From Parabacteroides goldsteinii (lineage in GTDB: Bacteria > Bacteroidota > Bacteroidia > Bacteroidales > Tannerellaceae), in contig NZ_JADNBB010000024.1 in the NCBI RefSeq assembly GCF_015550595.1, forward strand, positions 34,020-98,019: a stretch of 64,000 bases of DNA. Direction: 5' to 3'. The notes below the pieces were generated by a model that worked only from the letters and a program-made list of their open reading frames with translations, was not told where the DNA came from and ran no database searches. Both the position numbers and the translations under genes were made by a program. This document shows positions 26,163 through 35,416 of the stretch, piece by piece; position 1 is the first letter of the stretch, and each line of letters starts with the position of its first letter.

Positions 26163-26170
26163 TATCTTTG
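26163..26170 (+). promoter_or_regulatory. Bacteroidetes -7 element for the AGCS symporter gene
   Basis: TATCTTTG matches TAnnTTTG, 20 bases before the ATG at 26191. Confidence 0.55.
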
Positions 26171-26190
26171 AAACAAAACGAACAAAACAC

Positions 26191-27591
26191 ATGGATATAT
26201 TAAACTCCTGGATCAGCGCCATCAACGATGTTTTATGGTCTTATATATTAATAATCATGCTATTGGGTTGTGCGATATGGTTTACCTTCAAAACCCGTTT
26301 CGTACAGTTCCGTATGATTAAAGAAATGATAAAATTGCTTGGAGACTCCACCGAAAAAACTAAAAACGGTGAAAAACATATCTCTTCCTTTCAGGCTTTT
26401 GCCGTATCATTAGCCAGTCGCGTAGGGACAGGCAACCTGGCTGGAGTAGCTACTGCCATTGCAGTCGGTGGTCCGGGTGCTGTATTCTGGATGTGGATAA
26501 TTGCTCTGCTGGGAGCTTCCAGTGCCTTTGTAGAATCGACATTGGCGCAATTATATAAAAGAAGAGGGAAAGACTCTTTTATCGGCGGTCCTGCCTATTA
26601 CATGGAACGTGGACTTGGATTACGGTGGATGGGGGTATTTTTTGCCGTATTGATCTCTATCACCTTCGGTTTTGCTTTCAATTCCGTACAAAGTAATACG
26701 ATTTGTGCTGCGTGGGAAGGGGCATTCGGATTCGATCACAGGATTATTGGCGGGATATTGACTGTATTGACCATTCTGATCATTTTCGGAGGCATTCAAC
26801 GGATTGCCAAAGTAAGTAGTATCATTGTTCCGGTCATGGCCCTCGGATATGTAACACTGGCATTGGGCATCGTACTTTTCAATATCGGGAAACTACCTGC
26901 CGTACTGGAGTTGATCATTAATAATGCCTTCGGATGGGAACAAGCCATTGGCGGCAGTATCGGCGCAGCCCTGATGCAGGGTATTAAGCGAGGGTTGTTC
27001 AGCAATGAGGCCGGTATGGGTTCTGCTCCGAATGTAGCAGCCACAGCTGATGTTTCTCACCCGGTAAAACAAGGTTTGATCCAGACATTAGGCGTTTTCA
27101 CCGATACTTTGATTATATGTACCTGTACAGCTTTCATTATCCTTTTTAGTGGTGCACCGCTCGACGGATCAGTTAACGGCGTACAGCTTACGCAACATGC
27201 ACTGACCAATGAAGTAGGAAGCGTGGGGAGTATCTTTGTCGCCATAGCAATTCTGCTGTTTGCTTTCAGCAGTATCATCGGTAACTATTATTATGGCGAA
27301 GCAAACATACGGTTTGTTACTCAAAAGAGAAGCGTATTGTTTACATATCGCCTGTTAGTCGGTGGAATGGTGATGTTTGGTGCATTGGCTAGCCTTGACC
27401 TGGCATGGAGCCTGGCTGATATAACCATGGGACTGATGACTATTTGCAACCTGATTGCTATCTCCCTGCTCAGTCGCCAGGCATTCCTTTTACTGAAGGA
27501 TTATATTGCCCAGAAGCAAAAAGGAATAATAAGTCCGGTTTTCGACAAGAACAGTATCCCGGAACTTACCGACAAAGCGGAGTGTTGGTAA
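26191..27591 (+). CDS. Alanine/glycine:cation symporter (AGCS family)
   Basis: A 466-residue inner-membrane symporter. The AGCS hallmarks are SLASRVGTGNLAGVATAIAVGGPGAVFWMW (key phrase GTGNLAGVATAI, about residues 80-91) and KRGLFSNEAGMGSAPNVAATAD in the second half. It imports alanine or glycine with sodium or protons. About 10-11 membrane segments are visible. The gene has its own promoter and is convergent with the M16 peptidase gene. Confidence 0.92.
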   Translation: MDILNSWISAINDVLWSYILIIMLLGCAIWFTFKTRFVQFRMIKEMIKLLGDSTEKTKNGEKHISSFQAFAVSLASRVGTGNLAGVATAIAVGGPGAVFWMWIIALLGASSAFVESTLAQLYKRRGKDSFIGGPAYYMERGLGLRWMGVFFAVLISITFGFAFNSVQSNTICAAWEGAFGFDHRIIGGILTVLTILIIFGGIQRIAKVSSIIVPVMALGYVTLALGIVLFNIGKLPAVLELIINNAFGWEQAIGGSIGAALMQGIKRGLFSNEAGMGSAPNVAATADVSHPVKQGLIQTLGVFTDTLIICTCTAFIILFSGAPLDGSVNGVQLTQHALTNEVGSVGSIFVAIAILLFAFSSIIGNYYYGEANIRFVTQKRSVLFTYRLLVGGMVMFGALASLDLAWSLADITMGLMTICNLIAISLLSRQAFLLLKDYIAQKQKGIISPVFDKNSIPELTDKAECW

Positions 27592-27613
27592 AAGCATCAT
27601 AGACCGAAAGCTG

Positions 27614-28834
27614 TTACTGGTAAATCAAGCTAAACAAACGTTCCGGAGCAAAAACCTCGTTTGCTACTTCCTGAATATCCTTTATGGTAAGGGCTTCAAT
27701 ACGGGCAAAAACCTCCGGAAGCGTATCATAACGGTTATAATGCAGGAAGCTTTTCCCCAATCCCAGGAAAAGTCCTTCCTTATTATCACCGGAAACACCT
27801 AACTGCCCGATCACTTGTTTCTTGGCTGCAGCCAGCTGCGTTGCAGATAAACTATTATTCCGCAATTTATCCAGCTCTTTATTAACCAGGCGTAAAGCTT
27901 TCTCCATATTCTTCGGATCCGTACCAAAATAGATACTGGCTAATCCGGTATCGGTATAGGAAGTGACATTCGATTCTACATTATATACTAACCCATGTTT
28001 CTCCCGGAGCGAGACATTCAAGCGGTTATTCATACCCGGTCCGCCCAACATATTATTAAGCAGGAACAAAGGTATTCGTTTTTCATCGTGCATGCTATAA
28101 GCACGGCTACCGATCAAGACATGTGTCTGATGCGTATCTTTATGAACTTTCCTCACACAAGGTTCAATTGCACCGGGAACAATACGGTTACGCGGAGCTA
28201 CCGGAAAAGCAATATCAGACAAAAAGCCTTCGGCCATTTTCACGATCTTATTGAAATCAATCCGTCCCATCGAAAAGAATACCATATTCTCCGGTGCATA
28301 AAAACGACGCATAAAAGAACGGCCGGATTCAGAGTTAAATGTCAGAAGAGACGCTTCATCCCCCAGGATATTATGCCCCAAAGCATGTCCGTCATAAAGC
28401 AAATTCTCGAATTCATCGAAGATAAGTTCAGATGGACTATCCTCATACGAATTGATTTCATCCAGAATGACATCCACTTCTTTCTCTATTTCCTGCTGCG
28501 GGAACTGAGAATGGAAGATCAGGTCAGTCAGCAGTTCCAGGGCACGCTGATAGTGCTCTTCCATGAAGATGGAATAAACAAAAGTCTCTTCTTTGGTCGT
28601 ATAGGCATTCAACTCGCCACCTACATTCTCCATCCGGTTCAATATATGCCAAGCTTTCCGCTTTTCTGTACCTTTAAACATCATGTGCTCCACGAAATGA
28701 GCCAGGCCGAATTCATTCGCCTCTTCATCACGTGTTCCGGCATTCACCGCAAAACCACAGTACGAAACCGGTGATTCCATCGGCAAATGTACCATACGAA
28801 GACCATTAGATAAAATATGTGAGAAGTAATGCAT
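27614..28834 (-). CDS. M16 family zinc metallopeptidase
   Basis: A 406-residue insulinase/processing-peptidase-like protein. The inverted zinc motif HFVEH is at residues 46-50 (His46, Glu49, His50), and the third ligand is in the VDVILDEINSYEDSP helix. The FNLD-like C-terminal half is inactive, as is usual for M16B enzymes of about 420 residues. No signal peptide is seen with the chosen start. ATG 28834 was chosen because a TACTTTTG -7 element lies just upstream (about 28860-28867 on the minus strand); a longer frame from 28918 overlaps it. Confidence 0.88.
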   Translation of the reverse strand: MHYFSHILSNGLRMVHLPMESPVSYCGFAVNAGTRDEEANEFGLAHFVEHMMFKGTEKRKAWHILNRMENVGGELNAYTTKEETFVYSIFMEEHYQRALELLTDLIFHSQFPQQEIEKEVDVILDEINSYEDSPSELIFDEFENLLYDGHALGHNILGDEASLLTFNSESGRSFMRRFYAPENMVFFSMGRIDFNKIVKMAEGFLSDIAFPVAPRNRIVPGAIEPCVRKVHKDTHQTHVLIGSRAYSMHDEKRIPLFLLNNMLGGPGMNNRLNVSLREKHGLVYNVESNVTSYTDTGLASIYFGTDPKNMEKALRLVNKELDKLRNNSLSATQLAAAKKQVIGQLGVSGDNKEGLFLGLGKSFLHYNRYDTLPEVFARIEALTIKDIQEVANEVFAPERLFSLIYQ

Positions 28835-28959
28835 TGTATCTTTTTGCTTTAATGACCCGCAAAAGTACAACAAATAAGGACGATAACACAGTAAACGGTA
28901 AAAAAATCCGGGAAACAACCTGTTCCCCGGATACCAATATATAAACTTTATAATCGGTC

Positions 28960-30876
28960 TTATCTTGTTATGTTAGATTCATCCCATGTATAATATCCTG
29001 AAATGGGAGGATACCCTGAATCCTTAATCTCATTGACATATCTGACACAGTCACTTTCCCCTTTTACCAATATTTTCTTGTAATTAACTGTTTGGCTACC
29101 CAACTTTATATTAAACCATTTTGAGAATGAATAAACTTTCCCCGTTGCATTATCTTTTAAATCAAAGGAAACAACAGCTTTGAAACTTCCATGATAAAAC
29201 TCAGTAGGTGCTACATGCCTTATTTCCTCGGAAGTCTGATAATTTTTAACAAAGACAGAACCATACAAAGCACTTACAGCAGAACTGGCTCCGGAAGGTC
29301 TTCCGATAAGAATTTTAGAATAATACTTTTTATTTCCAATCAATCCGAATGGCTCCGGTTCGTAACTACCATATTCACCTTTTTCCGATGATCCAAATAT
29401 ATAAGGGGCCCTTTCTTCTGCTGCAATCTGCACATCAAAACCACTGATCGTTACTTTATTTTTAATCTCACTATTTAAGATCAAATCTTTTTGGGTACAA
29501 TCCAGATAATATCTAAAATTATAAACACCTTTATAAAAGTGCTGTGTATCTGTATAAAAATCATGCGCAATTCCTTCTATAATTAGAGTCGGGGTCTTAT
29601 TAAGATTCCATGTACCAAGTGGTTTATTATAGATCGGCATGTCACTAGTATTGGTAGAACAGCCCGGTACCGGAAACTGAGAAACAGTTCCCCACCCAGG
29701 TAACGTTCTCTCTGCCTCAAATTTAAATGTAGTATTAGAAGCTAAACGTAAATCTACTTTACCAACAGAAGGTTTACTACCACCTATTCCCAAGATCGAA
29801 CTAACAGCCCCTGTTAATGCTTTTGCTGCAACAGAACCTCCGGAAGTAAATATAGCCTGTAGTCCGTTTTTAACACCATCTCCAATACCAGACATTGCTT
29901 TCTTCTTTATATTACCCCATAACCCTTTAAAGAAAGAATCATTTTTACTTATCCCCTCTTCAATCTGGCTGCCCAATCCCTCGACTATACCACCATTATC
30001 AGCCATAATTGTCTTATTAGAATTGGTTTGACCGAACATATTACTAAGACTAAGGTTAAAATTAGAAGAAGGTGCCATAAATTCAATCGTCCCGGTTATC
30101 GAGCCATCAGTCTTTCCTTCCCCTGTTATAGTTGTTTTATCTACAACCCATCCCGCCATCTCAAAATTATATGAACTGCCAGATACAATAGAAGGGTCAT
30201 AAGCACATTCAACTTCAATACCATACCAGTTATTGACCTGATATCCTCTTCCTACGAATTCTGTTCCTATAATTGTACCCGAAGGCGTAGTAATATAAAA
30301 TGGGTTTGCAACTTTCCGGGTTATATCCTCAGCAAACTCAGTTGTAAAATTAAACAGAGAAGTTGATTTATCGACTCTAATCCCCCAATATGAATTACTA
30401 TTACCGCCACCTGAAGCATTTGATAAAGCATAAACAAAAAAACGAAGTAAACCCATATGTGTATTATACAAGGCAAAATATTTATTTGCAGTATTTTTCG
30501 TCATATTACTATATACCAATACCCAATTATTCTCTCTGGAATAATATCGTTCTTTGAATACCGGATTATATGCATTGGGATCTAACCATTCACTAGGAAT
30601 TCCCATCGAAACTGTCGATCCTTTAGCCCAGGGTAGTTCTATATTATCAATTCTTCCGATATTAGGATTATAAATCGGAAATTTATCTAATCGATCCCAC
30701 TCAAAATTATCATCAAAAGCGGCCTTGGTAATAACAGGTACTTCTTCTTCCGGTTTAGGCTTTTCCGGTTCCGGTAAATCTTCCTCCGTCTTACACTGAA
30801 AAAACATAATACTAAAAAAAGTAATCATCACAATCTTCAATAACAATGATTGAAAGGTAAACATGCTCTTATTCAT
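28960..30876 (-). CDS. Large unrecognised lipoprotein with Gly/Ala-rich hydrophobic core
   Basis: A 638-residue protein I cannot assign. It has a lipoprotein signal (lipid Cys28 in FFQC), then a Pro/Glu-rich spacer (about 31-48), a beta-rich N-terminal region (50-280), a striking Gly/Ala/Ser-rich and mostly hydrophobic segment (about 327-368, e.g. GSVAAKALTGAVSSILGIGG), and a beta-rich C-terminal region (375-638). The central segment is unlike a normal transmembrane helix and recalls membrane-inserting segments of pore-forming proteins, but no such family was identified. Its start follows the DUF3244 gene by 19 bases, so they form one operon. Base composition is A+T-rich compared with neighbours. 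Confidence 0.75.
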   Translation of the reverse strand: MNKSMFTFQSLLLKIVMITFFSIMFFQCKTEEDLPEPEKPKPEEEVPVITKAAFDDNFEWDRLDKFPIYNPNIGRIDNIELPWAKGSTVSMGIPSEWLDPNAYNPVFKERYYSRENNWVLVYSNMTKNTANKYFALYNTHMGLLRFFVYALSNASGGGNSNSYWGIRVDKSTSLFNFTTEFAEDITRKVANPFYITTPSGTIIGTEFVGRGYQVNNWYGIEVECAYDPSIVSGSSYNFEMAGWVVDKTTITGEGKTDGSITGTIEFMAPSSNFNLSLSNMFGQTNSNKTIMADNGGIVEGLGSQIEEGISKNDSFFKGLWGNIKKKAMSGIGDGVKNGLQAIFTSGGSVAAKALTGAVSSILGIGGSKPSVGKVDLRLASNTTFKFEAERTLPGWGTVSQFPVPGCSTNTSDMPIYNKPLGTWNLNKTPTLIIEGIAHDFYTDTQHFYKGVYNFRYYLDCTQKDLILNSEIKNKVTISGFDVQIAAEERAPYIFGSSEKGEYGSYEPEPFGLIGNKKYYSKILIGRPSGASSAVSALYGSVFVKNYQTSEEIRHVAPTEFYHGSFKAVVSFDLKDNATGKVYSFSKWFNIKLGSQTVNYKKILVKGESDCVRYVNEIKDSGYPPISGYYTWDESNITR

Positions 30877-30895
30877 AAATATTGAATTTTATAAG

Positions 30896-31264
30896 TTAAT
30901 CAGACACTACAAATACCCCATTCAAACAAACACCTGTCGCATCTGTAAAATAAATCGTATATGTTCCTGTCCCCTCTCCACTCAAGTTTATATCGACTGA
31001 AGAAGTCTGAGGAGAAACGACTTGTTGATGAACCTGTCTACCTTCCAAATTTACAATAGAAATATTGACGTCTCTCAATAATATAAGAAAATCAACATGG
31101 ATTACATTATTATTCAAATTAACCGTAAGATGAGATATATCCAACAAAATAGAGCGAACTCCACCCTGATTTTTTGTTCTTCTTATCTCCACCTGATCTG
31201 CTTTCACAGTCATACTGCAAATCATTACAATAGTTAACAATACACCAATCATTTTTCTTTTCAT
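30896..31264 (-). CDS. DUF3244 domain protein
   Basis: A 122-residue exported protein with a signal peptide (about 1-22, SMTVKA). The rest is one Ig-like beta domain of the DUF3244 type: LTVNLNNNVIHVDF, then VNISIVNLEGRQVHQQVV and a GTYTIYFTD ending like a Por-type sorting or Ig fold. The function is unknown; the family is typical of Bacteroides and Parabacteroides, commonly near TPR/HTH regulators. It is transcribed ahead of the large lipoprotein gene. Confidence 0.8.
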   Translation of the reverse strand: MKRKMIGVLLTIVMICSMTVKADQVEIRRTKNQGGVRSILLDISHLTVNLNNNVIHVDFLILLRDVNISIVNLEGRQVHQQVVSPQTSSVDINLSGEGTGTYTIYFTDATGVCLNGVFVVSD

Positions 31265-31307
31265 AACTTGCTATTTGTTTGATTCAATGCAATAAAGTTA
31301 TCTACCG

Positions 31308-31315
31308 CAAACCTA
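31308..31315 (-). promoter_or_regulatory. -7 element for the DUF3244/lipoprotein operon
   Basis: On the minus strand this reads TAGGTTTG (TAnnTTTG), 43 bases before the ATG at 31264. It separates the operon from the upstream regulator gene. Confidence 0.45.
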
Positions 31316-31475
31316 TATAAATCCTTTTTGAAGGTATATTAATTCTATACTATTAATATTCCAATTTTATTATGTATTAATAATCAATATGTACACATGC
31401 ATCTATTTATAAAAAATCAATATTCTATTTCCTACAGTTAATATTTAACAGACGCATGACAATATATTAACAATT

Positions 31476-33203
31476 TTAACTCTCACTATTTATCCCTTCC
31501 TCCAAAATAATAATGATATCAGCCCCATCCGGAGCTTTCAATTTTTTCCGTATACTGGTTTTCCGAGTACGAACCGTATTGATGCTTTGCTTCATTACAC
31601 AAGCTATTTCCGTAGTATCCATATTCGCTTTTAGCAAACAACAAAGCTGAATCTCTTTCTCCAACAAAATTTTGCTATAATGGTTTCTCAGTTTACCGGC
31701 AAAATCATTATATAATAAATCAACAAGCAAATAAAGTTCATTCCAATCAATCTCAAGAGTATGCTGCTCTCCATAAAACAAACTATTAAACCTTTCAAGA
31801 AAAGATTGCTCTTTCTCCGATTTTTCATCCAGTTGGGACAAGACTTTCGTGATATTTAACTGCATAAGCAATGCTTTTTTTACCATCATATCTTTTTCTT
31901 CATCAGAATAGCCGGATAATTCCATTTGCCCAGCTGCATCATTATTGCAGTTACTTTGATTTATCTTTTCCATCTTTCGCAAAACATCTACCGTATCTTC
32001 CGCCTTCGATAAATCTTGTTCTTTCTTCCATTTCATCACGCCAATAACAAGAAAAATAACTAACAATAGACTCAAAATAATCCAGCCAATTACAATAGCA
32101 CGGTGCTGTACCGTATGCAATTTTTCATTCTCCTCCTGATATTTTAGATAATTATAGATTTGTTCAACCTCCGCTAACGAGCTTTTACGTTGAAGCTGAT
32201 AAACAGAATCGACACAGGCTACATATCGATTCTGGTAAAAAAATGCCGATTCATAGTTTTTACTTGCAGCTTCTGTTTTAGCTAAAGCTGAATAATAAAC
32301 AGCCCGCAATTCTATATCATCCAATTCTTCCACAACAGATTTCACTTCATTCAATAAAAGAAATGAAGAATCGGGGTCATTCAAATATGCATAAATTTTC
32401 GCTAAAGTAATCTTTCGAGTTATCAACCAATCGCCATCATTCTCTAAAGATAAAGATTGCTGCAAATAACATTTTGCTTTTGGATATTGGCTATCCTCAT
32501 GCAAATAAAGCCCTATATCATTACATATAGCAGCCATTTCCATTGTATCTTTACATTCGCGAGCTATCTCCAATGCCTTTTCCAAATAATAGTAGGCACT
32601 ATCTCTTTTACCGTTTATCCCATATTCAGAGCCTATCGAATGTAGTAATGCCCCCGTATATTTCTCTCCGGGAGTTTGACCGTAAATAGCATACGACTTT
32701 TTATAAGCTTCCAGCGATTTATCAAAAGCATATTGCTTATCGTGCAACTCTCCCAAATAATAATTCGCCATCATCCCCAAAAGAGGATCCAATATCTCTC
32801 CCGCATATTCCGCTGCTTTCAGAAAGTACAACCCGGCCTCAAACAGTTTTCCGGCTTGTTCATATACACGACCGGCATAATAATTGGACCACCCTTTTTG
32901 AGATGTATTACCGTGTTTTTTATAATATATCAATGACTGTAATATGGTTACAGTATCACCCGATAAATCCATATAAGATTTATCTTTAACCTTCGTATAC
33001 ATCAGTTGAAAAGCAGCAAAATCTGCCTTACTCAAATTTTCCGGGTCAGAATAAGAGGATAACAACACAAATGCACTATCCGGATCATTTTCCATCAGAC
33101 TTTCCGCCTGCGATAAAACCTCTTTAAGTTGCCCTGAATGGCAAGAACATAGACCAATCGTAATAATTATGCAGTAAACACGTATCAATAGTTTCATTTT
33201 CAA
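31476..33203 (-). CDS. Membrane-tethered TPR/LuxR-type HTH regulator
   Basis: A 575-residue protein with an export signal and lipoprotein-like Cys21 (LCSC), about seven TPR repeats (about 35-330), a coiled coil, one membrane helix (about 370-390, IVIGWIILSLLLVIFLVIGV), and a C-terminal helix-turn-helix with LuxR/GerE character (DTTEIACVMKQSINTVRTRK then IRKKL). The layout suggests TPRs outside the inner membrane sensing a ligand and an HTH inside the cell. This class is common in Bacteroidetes but its targets are mostly unknown. It precedes a DUF3244/lipoprotein pair on the same strand with 211 bases between. A+T-rich. Confidence 0.82.
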   Translation of the reverse strand: MKMKLLIRVYCIIITIGLCSCHSGQLKEVLSQAESLMENDPDSAFVLLSSYSDPENLSKADFAAFQLMYTKVKDKSYMDLSGDTVTILQSLIYYKKHGNTSQKGWSNYYAGRVYEQAGKLFEAGLYFLKAAEYAGEILDPLLGMMANYYLGELHDKQYAFDKSLEAYKKSYAIYGQTPGEKYTGALLHSIGSEYGINGKRDSAYYYLEKALEIARECKDTMEMAAICNDIGLYLHEDSQYPKAKCYLQQSLSLENDGDWLITRKITLAKIYAYLNDPDSSFLLLNEVKSVVEELDDIELRAVYYSALAKTEAASKNYESAFFYQNRYVACVDSVYQLQRKSSLAEVEQIYNYLKYQEENEKLHTVQHRAIVIGWIILSLLLVIFLVIGVMKWKKEQDLSKAEDTVDVLRKMEKINQSNCNNDAAGQMELSGYSDEEKDMMVKKALLMQLNITKVLSQLDEKSEKEQSFLERFNSLFYGEQHTLEIDWNELYLLVDLLYNDFAGKLRNHYSKILLEKEIQLCCLLKANMDTTEIACVMKQSINTVRTRKTSIRKKLKAPDGADIIIILEEGINSES

Positions 33204-33234
33204 AGCGTTTAGACCAGGTATTCCAGTTTTACGG

Positions 33235-33242
33235 CAAATATA
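33235..33242 (-). promoter_or_regulatory. -7 element for the TPR/HTH regulator gene
   Basis: On the minus strand this reads TATATTTG (TAnnTTTG), 31 bases before the ATG at 33203. Confidence 0.5.
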
Positions 33243-33420
33243 TAATTTTATATTAGACCATACTTGGATAAATTCGATTTCTTTACTAGAAATTCAACCA
33301 CTCTTCACCTGCGAACAATCAAATCCGCCAATTAAATGTCCCATAAACCTTTTCGAAAAGTATCGCTTCTGCATAATATTTCCATTCAATCATTTATTCG
33401 TTTGATATATACCAAATGAA

Positions 33421-33486
33421 TAAAGCATATATGTGTTCTTTTCATTCGATAATTATGTTTCTTTCATTCGATAACCATAAAACGAT
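33421..33486. repeat. 22-base-phased repeat units with CATTCGATAA
   Basis: CATTCGATAA occurs at 33443 and 33465, exactly 22 bases apart, and both are preceded by a TTCTTT run. A weaker unit starts at 33421. The period equals that of the arrays at 12278-12365 and 43178-43419. Confidence 0.5.
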
Positions 33487-33735
33487 ACTTTGTATGGAAA
33501 AAAATAGAATCTCCAACTATCAAAATGTAATCACCCTACCATGTATTTTTGATTTCTATACCGGGTAAATGAAAATAGTTGCATAGGTAATATTTTTTAA
33601 CGTATCATACGGTTCTAAAAACAGGGAATTATATATCTATTTGACAAAACCGTCTGTATACTTCGGTTGGAAGGGAGAAGATCGGGAAAACAATATATTA
33701 ATAGGAATACCTGTCGAACCAACCGATTAAAATAG

Positions 33736-33743
33736 TATTTTTG
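33736..33743 (+). promoter_or_regulatory. -7 element for the SIS-domain isomerase gene
   Basis: TATTTTTG matches TAnnTTTG, 40 bases before the ATG at 33784. It would also serve the PfkB kinase gene. Confidence 0.5.
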
Positions 33744-33783
33744 CAAACTGTTAGAGATAATTGTATAACAAACAAAAGTAGCT

Positions 33784-34395
33784 ATGTCACACGAAGCAAT
33801 CGCAAGCATCCTGCAGCAGGAAGCTGCAGCAGTCCTGAATATTCCCGTTAGCTCCGGCTATGAAGAAGCTGTAACCCTTATTGTAAAACATGTTCATGAA
33901 CTGGGCGGGAAACTGATCACCAGCGGAATGGGGAAAGCCGGGCAAATTGCAATGAACATCGCCACGACCTTCAGTTCCACCGGGACACCGACTTCTTTCC
34001 TGCACCCCAGCGAAGCACAACACGGTGACCTGGGAATCGTACGGAACAACGATATCATGCTACTGATCTCTAATTCAGGGAAAACACGCGAACTGGTAGA
34101 ATTGGTAGACCTCACCCGCGGACTGGTACCCGACATGAAATTCATTGTTATCACAAGCAATCCCGACAGTCCCCTGGCTAAAGAAGCTACGGTGCAACTA
34201 CTTACCGGAGCACCCGCCGAAGTTTGCCCGTTGGGCCTCACTCCCACTACTTCCACAACTGTCATGACAGTGATCGGAGATATCCTGGTAGTCGGCACAA
34301 TGAAAAAGATCAACTTCAACAATAAAGATTATGCCAAGCGTCACCACGGCGGTTATCTCGGATCGAAAAGCCGTGAGCAAAGCAAGAACGAATAG
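33784..34395 (+). CDS. SIS-domain sugar-phosphate isomerase (KdsD/GutQ-like, no CBS)
   Basis: A 203-residue protein with one SIS domain. The sugar-phosphate site is visible as ITSGMGKAGQIAMNIATTFSSTGTP and the Ser/Thr-rich loop LISNSGKTREL. The ending RHHGGYLGSKSR is the family tail of arabinose-5-phosphate isomerases (HxGGxLG). KdsD normally has two CBS domains (about 325 residues); these are absent here, which is also seen in other short family members. It would isomerise a ketose/aldose phosphate, possibly for KDO synthesis, though its kinase neighbour leaves a catabolic role open. Confidence 0.82.
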   Translation: MSHEAIASILQQEAAAVLNIPVSSGYEEAVTLIVKHVHELGGKLITSGMGKAGQIAMNIATTFSSTGTPTSFLHPSEAQHGDLGIVRNNDIMLLISNSGKTRELVELVDLTRGLVPDMKFIVITSNPDSPLAKEATVQLLTGAPAEVCPLGLTPTTSTTVMTVIGDILVVGTMKKINFNNKDYAKRHHGGYLGSKSREQSKNE

Positions 34396-34416
34396 ACAAT
34401 AAACAAACCATTATAT

Positions 34417-35340
34417 ATGAGAAAAGTTATTGGCATCGGGGAAACCATTCTCGATATTATATTCAAGAATAACCAGCCGCATACAGCCGTTCCGGGCGGA
34501 TCAGTCTTTAACGGACTCGTATCGTTAGGACGTTTGGGCGTTCCGGTTTCTTTCATCAGTGAGGTCGGAAACGACCGTGTCGGCGATATTATCCGCCAGT
34601 TTATGGAAGAAAATCATATCTCTACGGAGTTCGTTGACCGTTTCCCCGACGGGAAAAGTCCTATATCACTGGCTTTCCTCGATAAGGAGAACAATGCCAA
34701 TTACACTTTTTACAAAGATTATCCCAAACAACGCCTGGAAGTGCCACTGCCGGTTATCAATGAGGACGATATTTTTATCTTCGGTTCTTATTATTCGCTG
34801 AATCCGGTTTTACGGGAACGGATGGTTGAATTTCTGGAATATGCCAAAGAACGGAAAGCCATCATTTATTACGACCCGAACTTCCGCAAGGCACATGCAC
34901 ATGAGGCAATCTACCTCACCCCTACTATCCTGGATAATCTGGAATATGCAGACATCGTACGCGGATCGGATGAAGATTTCTTCAATATCTTCGGAAAAAC
35001 AGATGCAAAGCGTATTTATACGGATCATATCAAGTTCTATTGCGACCGTTTTATCTCCACTCATGGAGCCGGCGGCGTAAATCTCTATACAAGCAAACTG
35101 GAAGAACATTTCGATACCGCTCCCATCCAGCCGGTCAGCACCATAGGAGCCGGTGATAATTTCAATGCCGGTATCATCTATGGATTATTAAAATATAACA
35201 TCGGATACCATGATCTTTCGACGATGAGTAAAGAAGCATGGGAAAAAGTGATCCGTTGCGGTATGGATCTTGCCTCTGAAGTATGCCAGAGCTACGACAA
35301 TTACATTTCTAAAGAATTCGCGGCCTCATACAGCCGGTAG
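34417..35340 (+). CDS. PfkB family carbohydrate kinase
   Basis: A 307-residue ribokinase-fold enzyme that phosphorylates a sugar. The N-terminal substrate Gly pair is in PGGSVFNGLVSLGRLG (about 26-41) and the C-terminal ATP/anion-hole motif is GAGDNFNAG (244-252) with the base Asp247. Family members mostly have GAGD followed by A/S/T-F; Asn is less usual. It follows the SIS gene by 21 bases in the same direction, suggesting a two-step pathway on one sugar. The substrate (fructose is the common annotation) cannot be determined from sequence. Confidence 0.85.
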   Translation: MRKVIGIGETILDIIFKNNQPHTAVPGGSVFNGLVSLGRLGVPVSFISEVGNDRVGDIIRQFMEENHISTEFVDRFPDGKSPISLAFLDKENNANYTFYKDYPKQRLEVPLPVINEDDIFIFGSYYSLNPVLRERMVEFLEYAKERKAIIYYDPNFRKAHAHEAIYLTPTILDNLEYADIVRGSDEDFFNIFGKTDAKRIYTDHIKFYCDRFISTHGAGGVNLYTSKLEEHFDTAPIQPVSTIGAGDNFNAGIIYGLLKYNIGYHDLSTMSKEAWEKVIRCGMDLASEVCQSYDNYISKEFAASYSR

Positions 35341-35384
35341 TCTTAAATATCATTAACTCTGGTACCATAAAGAGCCGGATTTAT

Positions 35385-35392
35385 TATCTTTG
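35385..35392 (+). promoter_or_regulatory. -7 element for the phosphatase lipoprotein gene
   Basis: TATCTTTG matches TAnnTTTG. With a start of transcription a few bases downstream, an ATG at 35399 would have almost no leader, so the ATG at 35417 is preferred. Confidence 0.5.
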
Positions 35393-35416
35393 TAATGTAT
35401 GTATGCTAGAAAAACA

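Larger units (their letters stand above)
33204..33783. other. 580-base A+T-rich spacer with inverted and 22-base-phased repeats
   Basis: No gene is supported. It contains a -7 element for each flanking gene (33235-33242 minus, 33736-33743 plus), an inverted repeat with 12-base arms, TTTATTCGTTTG at 33393-33404 and CAAATGAATAAA at 33413-33424 (one mismatch), and CATTCGATAA twice at a 22-base spacing (33443 and 33465). Confidence 0.6.
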
